From Limanda limanda (taxonomy: Eukaryota > Chordata > Actinopteri > Pleuronectiformes > Pleuronectidae): 64,000 bases of DNA. The stretch is taken from contig NC_083655.1 of assembly GCF_963576545.1 (NCBI RefSeq), positions 3,239,871 to 3,303,870 on the forward strand, in the 5' to 3' direction. This document shows positions 26,057 to 38,913 of the stretch, piece by piece; the first letter of the stretch is position 1, and the number at the start of each line of letters is the position of its first letter. The position numbers and the translations under genes are program-made. A model generated the notes under the pieces. It was not told the DNA's origin. It saw only the letters and a program-made list of their open reading frames with translations, and searched no databases.

Positions 26057-29000
26057 GTGTGAGTACAGAGCAAACATAACTTCTTAGGGTTGTGTTTGAT
26101 TCACGGTTTCAGAAGATGATTCGTGGCTTTTACATTTAAATTGGTTGTAGAGAACTGGTGGGAAACAGCTGCAGGTGAAAGGACTTCTACTACAGTTATG
26201 TTCATATTAGTGCAGAAACAAGTGGTGGACTCATTATCATAAAAGGAAATGTTTATTTTAAATAGCTACAATACAAGCATCAAACACTTTGTTGTTTGAG
26301 CCTGTATTTTTTACTTATCATTTCATATTTAACATCTTTTGGATCAATATTTAGCTTCACATCAATATTTATTTATCAGTTGCGACCTTATTCCAGATGA
26401 GGACATTACAGATGTTTCGATAACGCTTGACTACCAGAAGTAGTTGATTGATTTCTGAAAAAAGAAAATTGCAGTTTTAAAACTAATGTACTTTACAGAA
26501 GTGGTATCAGATGTGCACACTCGCCGATGCCCCACCCGGCATCATCTGTACTGTTAGCGTCAAGTTGATCTCCTATACTCTGATATAATCTACAAAGTGG
26601 ATTTAAAATATACTATAGTTTATATAGAACTCTCCTTTGCAGCAGTACTGTGATGCTCAGACTATTCTTCAGCTTCAAAAAACTCCCAACATCCAAATCC
26701 GACATCGCTATATTGAATATTCTGCTCTCAGGCTCGACTGTACCCGAGCATCGCAGAAGAAATGCATCTTTAGAGATTAAAGTTTCGGGGTAAATCCTTA
26801 CAAGACGGTTAAAGATGGCAGAGCGCTGCCTTGGTTCTCACCAGGCGAGGGAGGAATAAAGGACAGACCGAGCCACTTGTTCAGCCATAATTGATACCGA
26901 GAGGATTAGGACTTTCATGCCAATCGCTCAGCTGGGGTTGCAGTTTTAAACTTTCAAATGTATTTAACAATACCACGGAATCTTGAAACCAGGGCACCAC
27001 CAGCGTTTGAACAATTTCATTTTCACCCATGAATAAAACATGTGGAGATATACTGGTTTTTTTTTTCACCACTGAGCACAACAGATCCATTTTTACTGTG
27101 CACACGCAACACTTTACATAGCGTTGGCTTTTTGTGCTTCATATTTGTAGGTGCACATCAATGAGCTGTGAATATAACCTTTGAGTTGCGTTCTGGATCC
27201 AAGAGGATTTATGCAACACACGTGCAGCAGATGAATAATTCATGGCTTGTGTGTAGCTGATATGTTCTTTCTCCCTTTGTGATATAAATATGTGCGGATG
27301 ATCATGGAAGACTTTTGTTAGCAAAGCACACAGATGTATCAGGGGAGGAGAACAAAGATCAAATTGAAACTCTTATTTTCTGTTGTATGCCAATTTCTTT
27401 ATATACAGTAAAATATACATCTGAGAGCAGTTCCACAAGTTTTCATGACATTGTTTACATCTGTTGGTGTCTGATGTTGCCGTGTTGTCAATTAGACGAT
27501 TGTATTTGTCCACTTTTTGCAATAAAGAGTTTAGAGAAACGTGGTCTTTCTGTTTTCTAAAGACAATGTATTAACCAGTTCATTTTAAGAAGCTTTCACA
27601 CGTTATTTGTGTTCAGAAAAGTCTGCATCCAACAAGGAAGATGTGAAAAACCCTGAAAACTCTGCAGAAGCCAAATGATCTGTTACCTGATTTCAAATAA
27701 CAAATAAGGTACAAATAGAAACAGCAGCTACAGGTTGAGCCAAATCTTTCAAAAATTCACATTCAATTTAAAATATGTTTTGCTCGTGTAATAAATTGCA
27801 GCTGTCCTCATCTATGTGAGTCAATATTTTACATCTAACCCAATTTCTAAATCCTCAGCCGTAGATGTGCCGTTTCAACACAGCCTAATAAGTCAACAGA
27901 AATAGCAACTGAATTAATCTGGTGATTCACGATATGTTGATATTGAGCGATAATATTTTCTCCATCTAAATTACACATAGTGATTAAGATGCTGTTTTCC
28001 TGTACAAAACACAAGTGGCACACCACCCACTCCTTCATGAATCCATCTGAATTGGGACACAGTCTACTTTTACACTAACCCAAATTTAGAATCAATTAAT
28101 CACCATATCGCCCGGCTTTATTTAGACCATTAACCACCGAGCCTTTTATCGACCAAAGAGCGTTACACGTTGTTTTTTTTCCCTTTCTGTCTGTTTGTTA
28201 CATAATTAATCGTGATGTCAGCCCCAGCGAATTCTTCACCCGACCTCCATCACACAGCTGGGAAACGACATGACTCGGAAACGTGTATACCTATAAAGTC
28301 CATTAGGAGACATGTGCAGTGGAACATCTCAGTGAAGAAGCTTGTGTTGCCTCACCGACCCGGCGGCTCCGCCCCCAACAGCCAGGGTGTGTTTTCCATT
28401 CATTTAATATTGAGTAGAACCAAGGACGTGTGAATTTAGACAATTTTTTATTTTAAATGAAATGCAAAGCCATACACAGAGACACACGTTATGAAACAGG
28501 TTGAACACCCAAGGTCCTCAGGCCGCGTCTAATCAAAGCCTGGACTCGCAGATTAATGATTAATTAGAAAGCCTCTGTTGATTGCAAGGCTTGATGAGAG
28601 CAGACCGTCCTCTGCGTGGAAAATATCAAGCCTGTAATTACACCAGGAGTCAAAGATCCTGTTGAATCAGGTCGTTAATCAGCTGCTGAATGGAAGCAAA
28701 AGGAAACACGGCCACTAAAGGAAGAAATCAGGCCGTGTTTGCGTATCTGTGGCTGTCTGTGTGCCGGCCCAGTTACTGTGTTGACAAGGTTCGGCCCGTT
28801 TCTGCACCGGGAAATATTGTTTAGAATAGTTTGATGGTCTGAACCTGCCTATAAAACTGAATCATTTCAGTCCAGAGAGCAAAAGTTAGTACGTAAGGGC
28901 CGTTAGCTTCCACAGCTACAACGAGGATGAATCCACTTCAGTCCGGCTGCGGCCCGTAAATGGAATTTTGCCTCCGGTCAGAGTTCTAATTTAGCCGATG

Positions 29001-29934
29001 TCTTCCTCCGCGAGAGCCAATAAATCAAGATCGGCAAAGTGCGAAGCAATGATGCATATGGCGACTGCTGCCTGCCCAAATCTATGGGTGATAAAAGTGT
29101 CAACAGGTTGCGCGCCATTACACAAACATCCCGGGCTGAACGAGCAGCAGAGAGCAGAACAATATGAAGATACAGGAGGTTGGAAAGAGGGAGGAGTTAC
29201 TGAGCGATAAGGAGGCAGCCGGATCACAAGTGTTTCCAGGCGGAGCTGCTGGGTTATAATAATAATAACAATCCAATAACACTATGTCGTGGTCGATTGT
29301 GTTGTCAGGATAGACAAACAATGTCCAGCCTTCAACTTAGAGCTCTCGGTGGTTTAAACTCTTGTCAAAGCAAAACTATGCAACTTTCTTTTCTTTGAAT
29401 AGAAACTTCAGAAACAGTCTGATATTTTTCGTTGAATATGGAGAATGTTTCACCCTGAACGCCTGGTCTGTGTAACCTTCGTGAGTGGGTACGAAGTTGA
29501 AGAGTAAAGCTGAGTGATGTTTATCTCTTATATTCAGAAGGAAACTTTTTAAAAGATGAAGGACTCTAAACAGAGTTCGGTGGATTTGTTGAAGCTGTAG
29601 CTCTTCTGGTTCAGGAAGCCGAGGATTTTGGGTAATATCCACTTTCAGCGAGTAGGACTATTCAATCAGGGTTTTATCTCTAGAACAGAACATATAAATC
29701 TTTTGGACCGACAGAATGAATCACCACATGTTGCTCAATACAAGTTAGATATTGTTTATTTTAGTAATTACTGTCTTGCATGATATATATTGTTTATTGA
29801 TTATTTGATTTCCAGGAACTTGTATGTGACGAATGTAAACCCTTTGGAATGAGCTGGTTTATGATCTGATCTTCATAAGCAGACAATCACAATGTGCTAG
29901 CACCATTAGCAACGCAATAACAATCTTCTTTATT

Positions 29935-30730
29935 GAACAGACCTGAACATCTGCAGTGCTGCAGAACCTTTGGATTTAATAACAGTCCGAACCTCCTCTG
30001 GCAGCGATAACACACGAGAGCTGGAGCTCGCTGCCGATCCGATCTGCACAATGTTCAGGAGGAATTGCACCATTCCTCCTGTGGAACAGCTCAGTTCAGA
30101 CGTGCTCTGATGGTGTTTCCTGTGAACAGCTCTCTGAGGTCACTCTCTAGTTTCTCTATTGGGTTAAAGGCTCAGGGTCTGATAGGGTCAACCCCGAAAA
30201 GGCGGATTCGTTTGTTGGAAATCATTCTGTATTACATTTATTTCATTGTTTACTGCAGCATAAATTTGAGAATTAATTTCTATCCATGATGATGAACAGC
30301 AGCCCAGGTCCAGAGGAAGCAAACGAGCCCCAAATCACGACTCTCCTTCCATCCGACCGCCTGATTTGGATGATATTTCCATTTACACTTCACACACTAT
30401 TCCACCATAGTTTCATCAATCCACAGTTTCATTGTTGAGGGTTAAGTTGACAAACGTGACGTGTTTTTGAAGAGAGACGTCTTCTTCCTGATTAGCATCA
30501 ACCAGCTCTGTATTATCTTGAGCCTGAAGTTGCTTCTCGGGCTGGTTTTAACCTCACTGAGCGTTTCTGCGTGAGGTCTTTGGAGACATCTCAACCGGAC
30601 GCCCACTTCCAGGGAGAGAAGCCACAGACCAAAACCTTTTTTCCCTTTCATTCCGAGCTTGTCTCTGTAACTGTGGACTGATGAATATTTAAACCCGTTG
30701 AAATCACTTCCAGCTTTATGCAAATCAACA
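29935..30730 (-). mobile_element. decayed Tc1/mariner transposase copy
   Basis: Read on the minus strand, broken frames follow the order of a Tc1-type transposase: an N-terminal helix-turn-helix-like part (KAGSDFNGFKYSSVHSYRDK near 30720), a TSRRNAQ-like segment near 30560, a WGSFASSGPGLLF segment near 30310, FNPIEKLESDLRELF near 30170-30126 and a C-terminal GGNA-like end near 30000. Multiple stops and frameshifts make it non-functional. I could not find clear inverted ends or the TA target duplication. Confidence 0.65.
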
Positions 30731-31724
30731 TTTCTTGGTCGCGAGTCTTCCCGAGATGTGTGAGGAAGGTTTCACGTCAGCAGTTGCTTGTAAAAGTCGA
30801 TAACACTCTGAAATAGACCTCCTATCGTTAATGATCTATTTCCACCCACCGCGTATTATTTATTAAACATAGCAATTTGATCCAGATAATGTGCGCTGCC
30901 AATATTCCATGGGACCTGGGCTCTTCAGCAGCACTTTGCACATGTGCTCAGGTCACAGTCAGTTATTACCGGCACTCAGAGCAATGAGTCACAAATTGAA
31001 CTTCATTGTTCGGTCTGAGTTTGTGTCGCTCAGGCAACGCGGTCACTGCCATAATATGCTTTGCCAATAAACTGATGTAGAATCTATAATCTTTGTAGAA
31101 GGCAACTTTATCTTATGGCAGCTTCACCGTATTTTATCATCAATCGATTAACTGGTCAAAATAAATATCTGTAGATGTCACGTTGGGATTTAGTACAGAT
31201 CCTTTCCACCATTTTATAGAAGATCCATACATCCATCGGTCGATTTCCTCACTCAAGCCTGCAGACGATGAAGTCTCCAATTATCCAGTAAAATAACGAA
31301 TAGTGAATAAAAGGGTAGAGACAAGAAGCTGAGGTATTGATACAAGTTTATGGATCTAATAGTGATAGATACTTGATATACTCCCCCGGCTGTGAGGAGA
31401 GAGCTCTGATGTTTACTGACCATCTGTGACTGTTGGATGCCAGAGGACAGCAAAGAGATGAGAGGGGGGGGGGGGGTTATACTTCACTACTTTAGTCAGA
31501 GCTGATATGAACAGAAACAGGCCGAGGGTGAACTTCTGTCACATGATTTTTTTAAACACGAGGCTCAATTTCTCTGCTGCTGTTGCGGTTTCTCAGCTCC
31601 GGGATATTTTATTTATTCTTCATTAATTTTGATCATACAGAAAATGTAATGACTCTCCCGCCTGTCGTAGGTAGTGTGTGGTCATTTAGTTAATCTGCAG
31701 ATATGAGCTTTAACATCAGGACTA

Positions 31725-31732
31725 GTGTCCGG
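31725..31732. repeat. hAT target-site duplication, left copy
   Basis: GTGTCCGG, identical to 32377-32384 at the other end of the element. Confidence 0.88.
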
Positions 31733-32376
31733 TAGTGGTGGGGGAAAAAATCGATTCTGTTCAGTATAGCAATATTTTGCGCCCGCGATTATATCGATAC
31801 TTTAGCACAAACTATTGCAATATTTAAAAAAAAAAATATATGTAACAGCTCCTGGCTGGCAAAGCATGACGAGGAGAGTTTCGGAGTTTAAAAGATACCT
31901 AGTGTGTATGTGGAAAGGATGTTCTCCACTGCAAGAGATATAGTAACGGCCCAGAGGAACTTTAACATCTGAGCATGTTGACCAACTCCTTTTTCTGAAC
32001 AAAAATGCCAATATTCCCAAATTATTTTAACATTTTGGGTCATGACCTTGCAGGTCTCAATTTGATTGAAGCTCTAGGTTCCTCTTATTTATATGATTGA
32101 GCTCAGTGTTCATGTGAGAGGTCTCCTATTCAGAAAATAATTACAAAGGTCCTGTGTCCTGAATGTTCAAGGACAAAGTTTTTGCACTTCAGTTAATGTG
32201 TAGAAGACAATGTTGTTCACAGAATTAAATGTGACATTTGAAGTGAGTTGAGCAGTCTTATTTTCCTCATTTTTTGTAATGCCTTTGAATAATATGGGGG
32301 ACATGAATCGCAATATATCGCAGAATCGAATCGCAATACTATTGAATAGTCACATTTTTGCCAATTCCCACCCCTA
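31733..32376 (+). mobile_element. hAT-type element remnant with 8-bp target duplication
   Basis: A 644-bp element with imperfect inverted ends (TAGTGGTGGGGG left, TAGGGGTGGGAA as the complement of the right end), flanked by the 8-bp direct repeat GTGTCCGG (31725-31732 and 32377-32384). An 8-bp duplication is the hAT hallmark. The plus strand keeps a transposase dimerisation fragment, ERMFSTARDIVTAQR at about 31913-31957, then after a frameshift SEHVDQLLFLNKNANIPK. It is an internally deleted, dead copy. Confidence 0.88.
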
Positions 32377-32384
32377 GTGTCCGG
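32377..32384. repeat. hAT target-site duplication, right copy
   Basis: GTGTCCGG, identical to 31725-31732. Confidence 0.88.
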
Positions 32385-32864
32385 CCAATACAATCGACGA
32401 AGAATGGAAATATCTGATGAAGGTGAATCAGGACCTCGGCCACCGTGTGGTTTGATCGTCCCCCCCCCCCGCTCAGACTTAGAAGAATCCTTTCCCTCCA
32501 CAAGATATCACAACAAGGGATTGTCTTTTATCTCCCGGTCTCATGGGCGACTTTATTAAAGACTAGTGGAATAGATGACTGGCATGTGGCTGGCGGCTGG
32601 CAGCTGGCAATGCATTTCTGAGGACTTTAAAGAGATCAGCAGAGTCTGGGGGCTTTGGAGTCGCCGGCGAAAAAGAAAACACTCCACAATCTCAAGGTGA
32701 ACCTCACTTATAATTCCATCACGTCGCCCAGAGGAGCAGCTGGATCTCGACTTTGTTTCGTCAGCAACCTGCGTGGCTCCGGTGTTTTCTGGCTCCGTGT
32801 GCTCATTGTGTGAAAAGTGGCCTTAAACTGTGTTCACGAGCTAATTGGTGCTTACAGCCCGACA

Positions 32865-33513
32865 GTTTATCTTTGGCTGTGTTGTACCACTTGTCAGGTG
32901 TCTAAGTCAATTAGGGAGAGAGAGAGAGGAGATTTGAGGAGGAGAAGAATCCTTTTAACCCGAGAGGAATCCACCGACCCGACGCCATCGCTGCAACATT
33001 TCACTGGTGGTTTCTATTCTACCTGGGAGCCGGAGCTGGGTAAATATAAAACAGCTGCAGGGTCACAAGAGGAATCAGACCAGAGCTGAAACATGTGATT
33101 AGAGTTAGTTTCACATCCAGTGAGTCAGAGTTGATGGAAAATTATCTATCGAGAGTGGAATTTACACCGATACGAATCAGTAAATATACCTTTACTACAA
33201 AAAGATCAGAGAACAACATAACAAGGTTTTTGCTCCTATGAAAATAAACTAGTAGGTCCAATTTTCTCTTGTATGTTTTTCATATAAGCCACTACTGGGT
33301 TCTACTGCATCATGCACATATATTTAATATTGAATGTATTTATATTTGTGTGAAATGATCTCAACAAGCTGCCACACATTGGACATTAACTGCCCACTAG
33401 AGTCGTTACATATTTATGTTTTCACTAACTTTGAATTTCTTACTAAGTAAATACAGATTTAAAATAGGATGTTATTATTATTACCAGCTTATAAATATGG
33501 CTAAGTTGATTAA
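32865..33513. repeat. tandem duplication, copy 1
   Basis: Starts GTTTATCTTTGGCTGTGTTG and runs 649 bp before the next copy starts with the same bases. It differs from copy 2 by scattered substitutions, a two-base change in a GA run and small deletions; by eye roughly 95% or more is identical. Both copies contain an open frame ending QEESDQS, but the changes between them do not respect the codons, so I take it as non-coding. Confidence 0.92.
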
Positions 33514-34144
33514 GTTTATCTTTGGCTGTGTTGTACCACTTGTCAGGTGTCTAAGTCAATTAGGGAGAGAGAGAGGAGATTTGAGGAGGAGAAGAATCCT
33601 TTTAACCCGAGAGGAATCCACCGACCCGACGCCATCGCTGCAACATTTCACTGGTGGTTTCTATTCTACCTGGGATTCAGTGCTGGGTAAATATAATACA
33701 GCTGCAGGGTCACAAGAGGAATCAGACCAGAGCTGAAACATGTGATTAGAGTTTCACATCCAGTGGGTCAGAGTTGATGGAAAATGATATGTCGAGAGTG
33801 GAATTTACACTGATACGAATCAGTAAATATACCTTTACTACAAAAAGATCAGAGGACAACATAACAAGGTTTTTGCTCGTATGAAAATAAACTAGTAGGT
33901 CCAATTTTCTCTTGTATGTTTTTGTATAAGCCACTACTGGTTTCTACTGCATCATGCACATATATTTAATATTTAATGTATTTATATTTGTGTGAAATGA
34001 TCTCAACAAGCTGCCACACATTCGACATTAACTGCCCACTAGAGTCATTACATATTTATGTTTTCACTTACTTTGAATGTCTTACTTTAGTAAATACAGA
34101 TTTAAAATGGGATGTTATTATGATTACCAGCTTATAAATATGGT
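33514..34144. repeat. tandem duplication, copy 2
   Basis: Direct repeat of 32865-33513; similarity ends near ATAAATATGG at 34135-34144. It lies head to tail with copy 1 without spacer, as expected from unequal exchange or replication slippage. An assembly artefact is less likely because the copies differ. Confidence 0.92.
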
Positions 34145-35997
34145 TGCATAATTAGTAAATATTAATACGTAAATAAACACAAATAAATGATCCATATTGG
34201 AATTTAAGAATTCTAAATGAAGAACTGCTGCATTTTGTTAATGTTTGAGTCGCATTAAAATAAATTAACTGAAGTAAACTGGACCAAATATCAATTCATG
34301 ATCTAATTTACATAATCGCCACTGAACCTGTTCACCCGTCAGCAGCTGAAACGTTCGTCTCCATTCAGCGGCCAGAAAAAACAAAATGGAGCAGCGTTAA
34401 CTCCTGATTTAGTCATAACAATCGTGCCAATTACTCAGTCGCTGCCAAATCCTTTTATTTTCCTGCTGCACAGACGGATCCGTGATCATCATCCAAACGG
34501 CTCAGGAGCGTCTGCAGCTCAAATCCACTCGTGTCCCTTTGCAGGTTCGAGGCAAGAAAACTCCTGAAACTACTGGAGAACTTCAACAGAGCAGCGAAAA
34601 TACCAACTTTTGGGTTCAGGACTACACAACATGTAACACAATCTTCCTGATTACACACGGGCCCGGCTGCAGACACACTCTGCTGAGTCCCATCCTGATG
34701 CTTTATTAGCAGCTACACAACTTGACCTTCATCTATTCTGCGCCTCCACTTGTTTTCGCTCCTCAAATGGCTTTGTCCTTTCCGTGGTGCAGATCCTGAT
34801 AATGTATGTGCCTGGTTGGAACTGCATTACTGCTGAACGCCATTTGTAATCACTCGGTGGCGTTCGCCGCTCAGATCCACGTAATGTATGTGCCTCGCCA
34901 GCCTGGTTTGATCGGAGAGGACGCCGCTTTGCCGCGGTTGTGTCCGAGTTGTGTGTGTGTTTACTACACGTTTGTCTGGTTGGTGCACGTGTCTTCTCAG
35001 GGATGACGTGCACTGAGCTCCTGCAGCCACGTGCACACGCTACAAATAGCCCCTCTTTGTTTATCTGCGTGTTCTGGATCGTGCTTTGACAACTTCCTCA
35101 ATCCGACCGGGCAGCAGCTGCGGTGACATTTTACTTTCAGATGTTTTCCTCCTGAAAGATTCATCAGAGCTGCTTCGCTGTGATGTTGGACCCAAGGCCG
35201 GCGCTCGGATGGGAGCGGGCGATGGGAGTCGGGGGGGCGAGAGGAGTCGGAGGAGGAGAAGCAGCGATGAGCAGAGACGTGCCCGAGCTGATGATCAGAG
35301 CCTGGGCTTCATATTTGCAATTAGCGAAGGGGGAGGGGGTGGGTTCGTTTTTTGTGATTAAATCTCAGCTCTTCTACTTCACTCGAGAGGACTTAATCAC
35401 TTTTTATGTGGGCATGCTTGATTGTCTGATTATCACCACATATCACCAATCAACTCCTCTGAGCACCCCCCCCCTCCCCCCCTCCTTCTCCTCCATTGAT
35501 TTGTTACAGTCACAGTAAACCCTGATGATGGAACGCCAGCCTAATGACCATACATCAACAGACAGTGATGAGTGGGGGGGGGGAGCTGCAGACTGATGCT
35601 CATCACAGAGATCCGCCCTAATAGTTGTGTCCTCTACTTTGACATCTGCAGAAGAGGAAGAGGAAGGGGGGGGGGGGTGTGTGGAATGAATTGTGGTCTT
35701 CCCAGCAGGATGGTTGACTTCTTGATGTGCAGTAATGAGATTATTAGGGTTTTGCGGATGCGACTCTCGACACTGGTTTTTAAATGGCTCTGCCTCTAAC
35801 TGCTGCTAAAACCCTAACATTAGTATGAGACGGGCGTGAGGGCGTCGGCTTCTGGGAAAACATGACGTGTCTGCCAGCGAGCGGGGGGGGAAAGGTTTAG
35901 TCTCAAGTGTCTGAACGCCGCTAATTTGTTTGAGCATTCCAGCCAGAAGACAGAGGAACGCACTTTTGGAAATGACGCACGCTCCTGAACACACAGC

Positions 35998-36001
<4 letters not shown>

Positions 36002-36069
<68 letters not shown>
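36002..36069. repeat. (GT)n microsatellite, 68 bp
   Basis: Perfect GT array in intron 2, the longest GT repeat in the window. Confidence 0.98.
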
Positions 36070-36072
<3 letters not shown>

Positions 36073-38550
36073 TATAATGCGGTTGTGGGAGTGAAGGATG
36101 TTAAACTGTAATTCACCTGGCTCAGCTTTGTGATTTCTCCTTTGTATCAAGGACGCAGCAGCACAGAAACATTTCTATCCTCTGACCGTACATTACTCAC
36201 TGAATCATTCTGATAGCTATTCTTTGTTTGAAGATTCAAGTCTGAAGCTACTTCTCTTAGAGGTAGTAAAAGGGTTTTTCAGTCTTTCAGCTGATGTTTT
36301 GGTTTAATAATCACCAATTTCACTGTTTGGTCCCGATCATGGCAAAACCATTATCAATTATCTGTCAACCAGTATTAACCTCACAGACATATCAGTATTG
36401 GGTCTTTAATACAACTTATAGCTACTTATACTATATATTTATACACTTTCTTACTAACATGACAGTTAAATTGTGATATATCAAGACTCAATGTCATATT
36501 TTTTTGACATAATGGTTTTGGATTTGTTTTATATTGACTGAATATTACAGATTACTTTACTTTACTTTACAGATTTGATTTTTGCTCCTTTGTTGGAGGT
36601 TTGAAACTCCTCATGAGCAGAGAACTTTGTTTCCAGATGTAGCTGCAGATGTTCTCCAGTGCTAAATCCCCTTGTATGATAATTCTCCAGTTCTGAACAG
36701 CAGCCTCAAGAAGTCTTTAAAACTCAAACATGACTAAAACCAGAAAACATGGAGTAAATAAATCTGTTTGCAGCTTCTTAAATGAGAGGATTCACTTTAG
36801 TTTTTCTGTTCCAACATTATTCTGAATAGAATTTCTCCAGTTTTTTGGACTGACAGGGTGAATTAGCATAAAGCGTGGAGGTGTATCATTTATTCACTGT
36901 GTTAAGTGTTTCTGCTTCTCTGTCGGCCTTGAAACTGCATCGCTCTAAAAATACCACACGCCGGCTGTGAACGGTTCCTCAGCACGCTGCACAGAACACA
37001 CGCCTCAGATCCGGTGTCTTCTCTTTGTGATCTGTTGCTTGTGGTCACTCGAGGTTCCAGAAGGTCGATACTGACCTTGACTCTTTCTGAGGTGCAGCTG
37101 TTTGCTATTGGATGGATCGGACGTTCTTATGTAAGCAACAGAGGAGGCCAATGATTTGAGGATTTTATGCTGGAATACTACGATTAATAAAGTATTTTAT
37201 TCTTCTGTGCTGTTTTCTACACTGTGTGCATTTTATTTTGTGTGATTGCATGAGAGCCGAGGATTTTACAGACAATTTTGCACCACAGCAGTCTCTCTCT
37301 CTCTCTCTCTCTCATGCTATCTGAAGACAAGGCTTTGAGCTCTGGGAAAGTGCCACAGGCTTTGCTAAGTATTTTTCTTAATTACCACATTAATCAAAAG
37401 AGTAATTAAACGAGAGCTTTGCTTGTAGCCCCACATGTAAACAATGACACTCTTCCTCACATATGTGCACATCTCATCCTCGTTAAAGCTTTTTTTCCAT
37501 CAGTTGGTATTTCCACTGTTTTCCGGATGCTTCTCTTTTCCAGAAACTTTGTATTTCATGTGACACCAGAGTGGTTTAAAAACTGAGAAGAATCCAGTTT
37601 GCACTTCAGCTCTGTTTTTTTGTTTCATCTTCCTCTCCCACTGTGGAGTTATTACTGTAAATACAACAAGACAGTTGCCTGATTCTGTCACAGCCTAATC
37701 CATTTTTAGATGCGAGAATAAAACATTCGGGTTCCTTTTCTTAGAGGTTGCAACTTTGCTCTGCATATTAACACAGGATAAGACGAGAGGATGTTCCTCC
37801 CCATTCTGTCAAATCCCAATGTATCTTAGCAGCAGCCAGAAACCAGAAGATGGTTCACTTTGTGGGTTTCTGACCGAGGATCTGTTTCTGTTTAACAAAC
37901 AGCCGCAGACAGTTCACCGCAGCTCACACTCAGAGGCAGAGTTTGGCGGATTTGCATGCGTCTTCTGAAAATTACAATCCTGTCTGTAACCTGCCGGAAT
38001 CTCCTCAGAGCGCCACGCTGAGCGGAGTGACGTGAAGACATCCACACCTCCCATCGGGAGAGTGGCTTGTCTCCTGTCTGCTTTCTGGACGAGCCCTGTC
38101 CCCTGCCGAGCATTTGCGTCTCACTCATGCACGAAGCTGTCATTTCCCAAATGCATCCGCCCCCCCCCCCCAGAAAGGTGTCACTGGGGATTATGGGACA
38201 TCTCAGGGGGATTAAACATGTTCTTGACAGACTGGCCGCTTCACTTATCCCCAGAAGTTCCTTTATGCGAGAGGATCGGTAAAGAGAGCACGGAGCCTTC
38301 CCATGTCGTATATACTGTGGGATGGAAGTGTCCTGTTTGACCTTGCAAAGCCACAATTAGAATTATATTTCGAAACTTCACATCTTATTATGAAAAGTCT
38401 GTTTTAAAATGTCATGTTTTTCTGATGAAAGCAATTATCCCTGAAGTGGTGATGTCCATTTGCAGCTCGCTAATGTCCAGAGTTTTTAATCAAGCAACGG
38501 GAGGACGTACAAAAACATTACAGAGCTGTACGAGCAGAGTGCATTAATGA

Positions 38551-38580
38551 TCCTCCTCCTCCTCCTCCTCCTCCTCCTCT
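38551..38580. repeat. (TCC)n trinucleotide array
   Basis: About ten TCC units in intron 2. Confidence 0.95.
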
Positions 38581-38821
38581 CCTGTCTAATTAAGGGTCAT
38601 TCTGTCTCCTGGCCACATTAGGACACAGCACACCCGTCCCAACCCACATAATTAAATGTTTTTTCTCTGCGAACCATCTGGAGACCTCATCTCTTTAAAC
38701 ATGCATGTCAAATTGATTCCTTAATAATGTTTATGTTTCTTCTCAGTGCTTTATTATCATCCAGGATTAGCTGTTTATGTTTACTCTGCTTTCATCAGCG
38801 GCAGCGGCAGCAGCATCCCCA

Positions 38822-38859
38822 CCACACACACACAAACACACACACACACACACAGAGAG

Positions 38860-38892
<33 letters not shown>

Positions 38893-38913
38893 GACACACA
38901 CACACAGAGAGAA
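38822..38913. repeat. compound (CA)n-(GA)n microsatellite
   Basis: CA arrays interrupted by AAACAC and by short GAGA blocks. The long histidine-threonine frames through it are repeat artefacts. Confidence 0.95.

Noticed and set aside
32817..33736. Similar open frames in both tandem copies ending QEESDQS
   Set aside because: A two-base difference upstream changes the frame, and several replacements (EPEL versus DSVL) show no coding constraint.
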